Shown piece after piece: positions 33,366 through 33,479 of a stretch of 33,479 nucleotides of DNA (the first letter of the stretch is position 1; each line of letters opens with the position of its first letter). The notes under the pieces are model-generated. The model did not search any database, was not told the origin of the DNA, and saw nothing but the letters and a program-made list of their open reading frames with translations. The position numbers and the translations under genes were made by a program. Source of the stretch: an uncultured Alphaproteobacteria bacterium (lineage in GTDB: Bacteria; Pseudomonadota; Alphaproteobacteria; Rs-D84; CACZYB01); contig CALXQL010000006.1 of the NCBI GenBank assembly GCA_944390685.1, forward strand, positions 88,108 to 121,586, given 5' to 3'.

Positions 33366-33479
33366 ATGTGTTATAATTGCGATTTAAGATTTATTGAAAT
33401 ACTTTCAAAGGAATTAGATGAACTATATTGCTCTAATAACCCAAATCTAAATACTCCACCTAAATTATTAGTAAACCCT
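33366..33479 (+). CDS. Leucine-rich-repeat-like protein fragment (runs off window)
   Basis: An open frame from the ATG at 33366 to the edge, 38 codons, reading MCYNCDLRFIEILSKELDELYCSNNPNLN. The run ELDELYCSNNPNL followed by TPPKLL resembles bacterial leucine-rich repeats of the form L..LYCSNN.L..LP.L. The frame is open upstream to a stop at 33324, and the residues before the ATG (AKRLKTL) also fit a repeat, but no ribosome site is seen. It may therefore be the 5' end of a gene or a decayed fragment of a larger LRR gene. Confidence 0.4.
   Translation, partial: MCYNCDLRFIEILSKELDELYCSNNPNLNTPPKLLVNP

Overview
The window looks like a chromosomal segment of an AT-rich, Gram-negative alphaproteobacterium, probably an uncultured low-GC lineage. 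Several genes support this: a BamB lipoprotein, a YfgM-like protein, YbgC, an ornithine-lipid acyltransferase (OlsB type), and above all a zauP-zapA-mic60-hemY(N) run. Bacterial Mic60 is characteristic of Alphaproteobacteria. Codon use and intergenic DNA are uniformly AT-rich. I see no phage, IS element or CRISPR array. The lineage is inference from gene content, not from a marker-gene tree.

Layout. 1-2857 (minus): start of serS, a DEAD-box RNA helicase with a repeated C-terminal NGNLI motif, and rho. 3081-5629 (plus): two tandem sugar-phosphate nucleotidyltransferase paralogues, then recR. 5639-7615 (plus): cassette A, made of a strong promoter, a structured leader RNA with an internal terminator, a small secreted Cys-rich protein and a secreted Cys/Gly-rich protein. 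7615-9679: tRNA-Val, a 54-aa Cys-rich protein, ybgC, ruvB and tRNA-Ser. 9722-11711 (minus): hemY N-domain, mic60, zapA, zauP. 11783-15682 (plus): rph, yfgM-like, bamB, mreB. 15689-17683 (minus): cassette B, a diverged inverted copy of cassette A. 17779-23653 (plus): secD, gatA, gatB, miaB. 23646-28509: a small Cys protein, a VanX-like dipeptidase, Fe-type superoxide dismutase, olsB and an M3 oligoendopeptidase. 28533-33479: a eukaryotic-type phosphomannomutase, a tandem ArsR-like regulator, a CxxC lipoprotein, a small zinc-ribbon membrane protein behind a third copy of the leader RNA, a MORN-repeat lipoprotein, a MATE-like transporter, and the edge of a leucine-rich-repeat-like gene.

The most interesting signal is a leader RNA present three times (about 5674-5954 plus, 17648-17378 minus, 30971-30751 minus). 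Each copy starts at its own promoter and carries two adjacent hairpins (GTATC/GATAC, then a GAGC/GCTC-type stem) followed by a GC-rich hairpin ending GGTTGGGG. The stems show compensatory changes between copies. Each leader contains a terminator-like hairpin before the gene it precedes. In the third copy the GGTTGGGG arm has a perfect second partner (CCCCAACC) that overlaps the terminator stem, as expected of a switch between termination and readthrough. I know of no named RNA family that matches, but I could not search.

How the genes fit together: much of the window is envelope biology (lipoprotein assembly, Sec export, MreB shape control, ZapA/ZauP division, Mic60 membrane architecture, ornithine lipid, sugar-nucleotide synthesis). 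Into this are set two leader-controlled cassettes for secreted Cys/Gly-rich proteins, placed in opposite orientation around an 8-kb housekeeping block.
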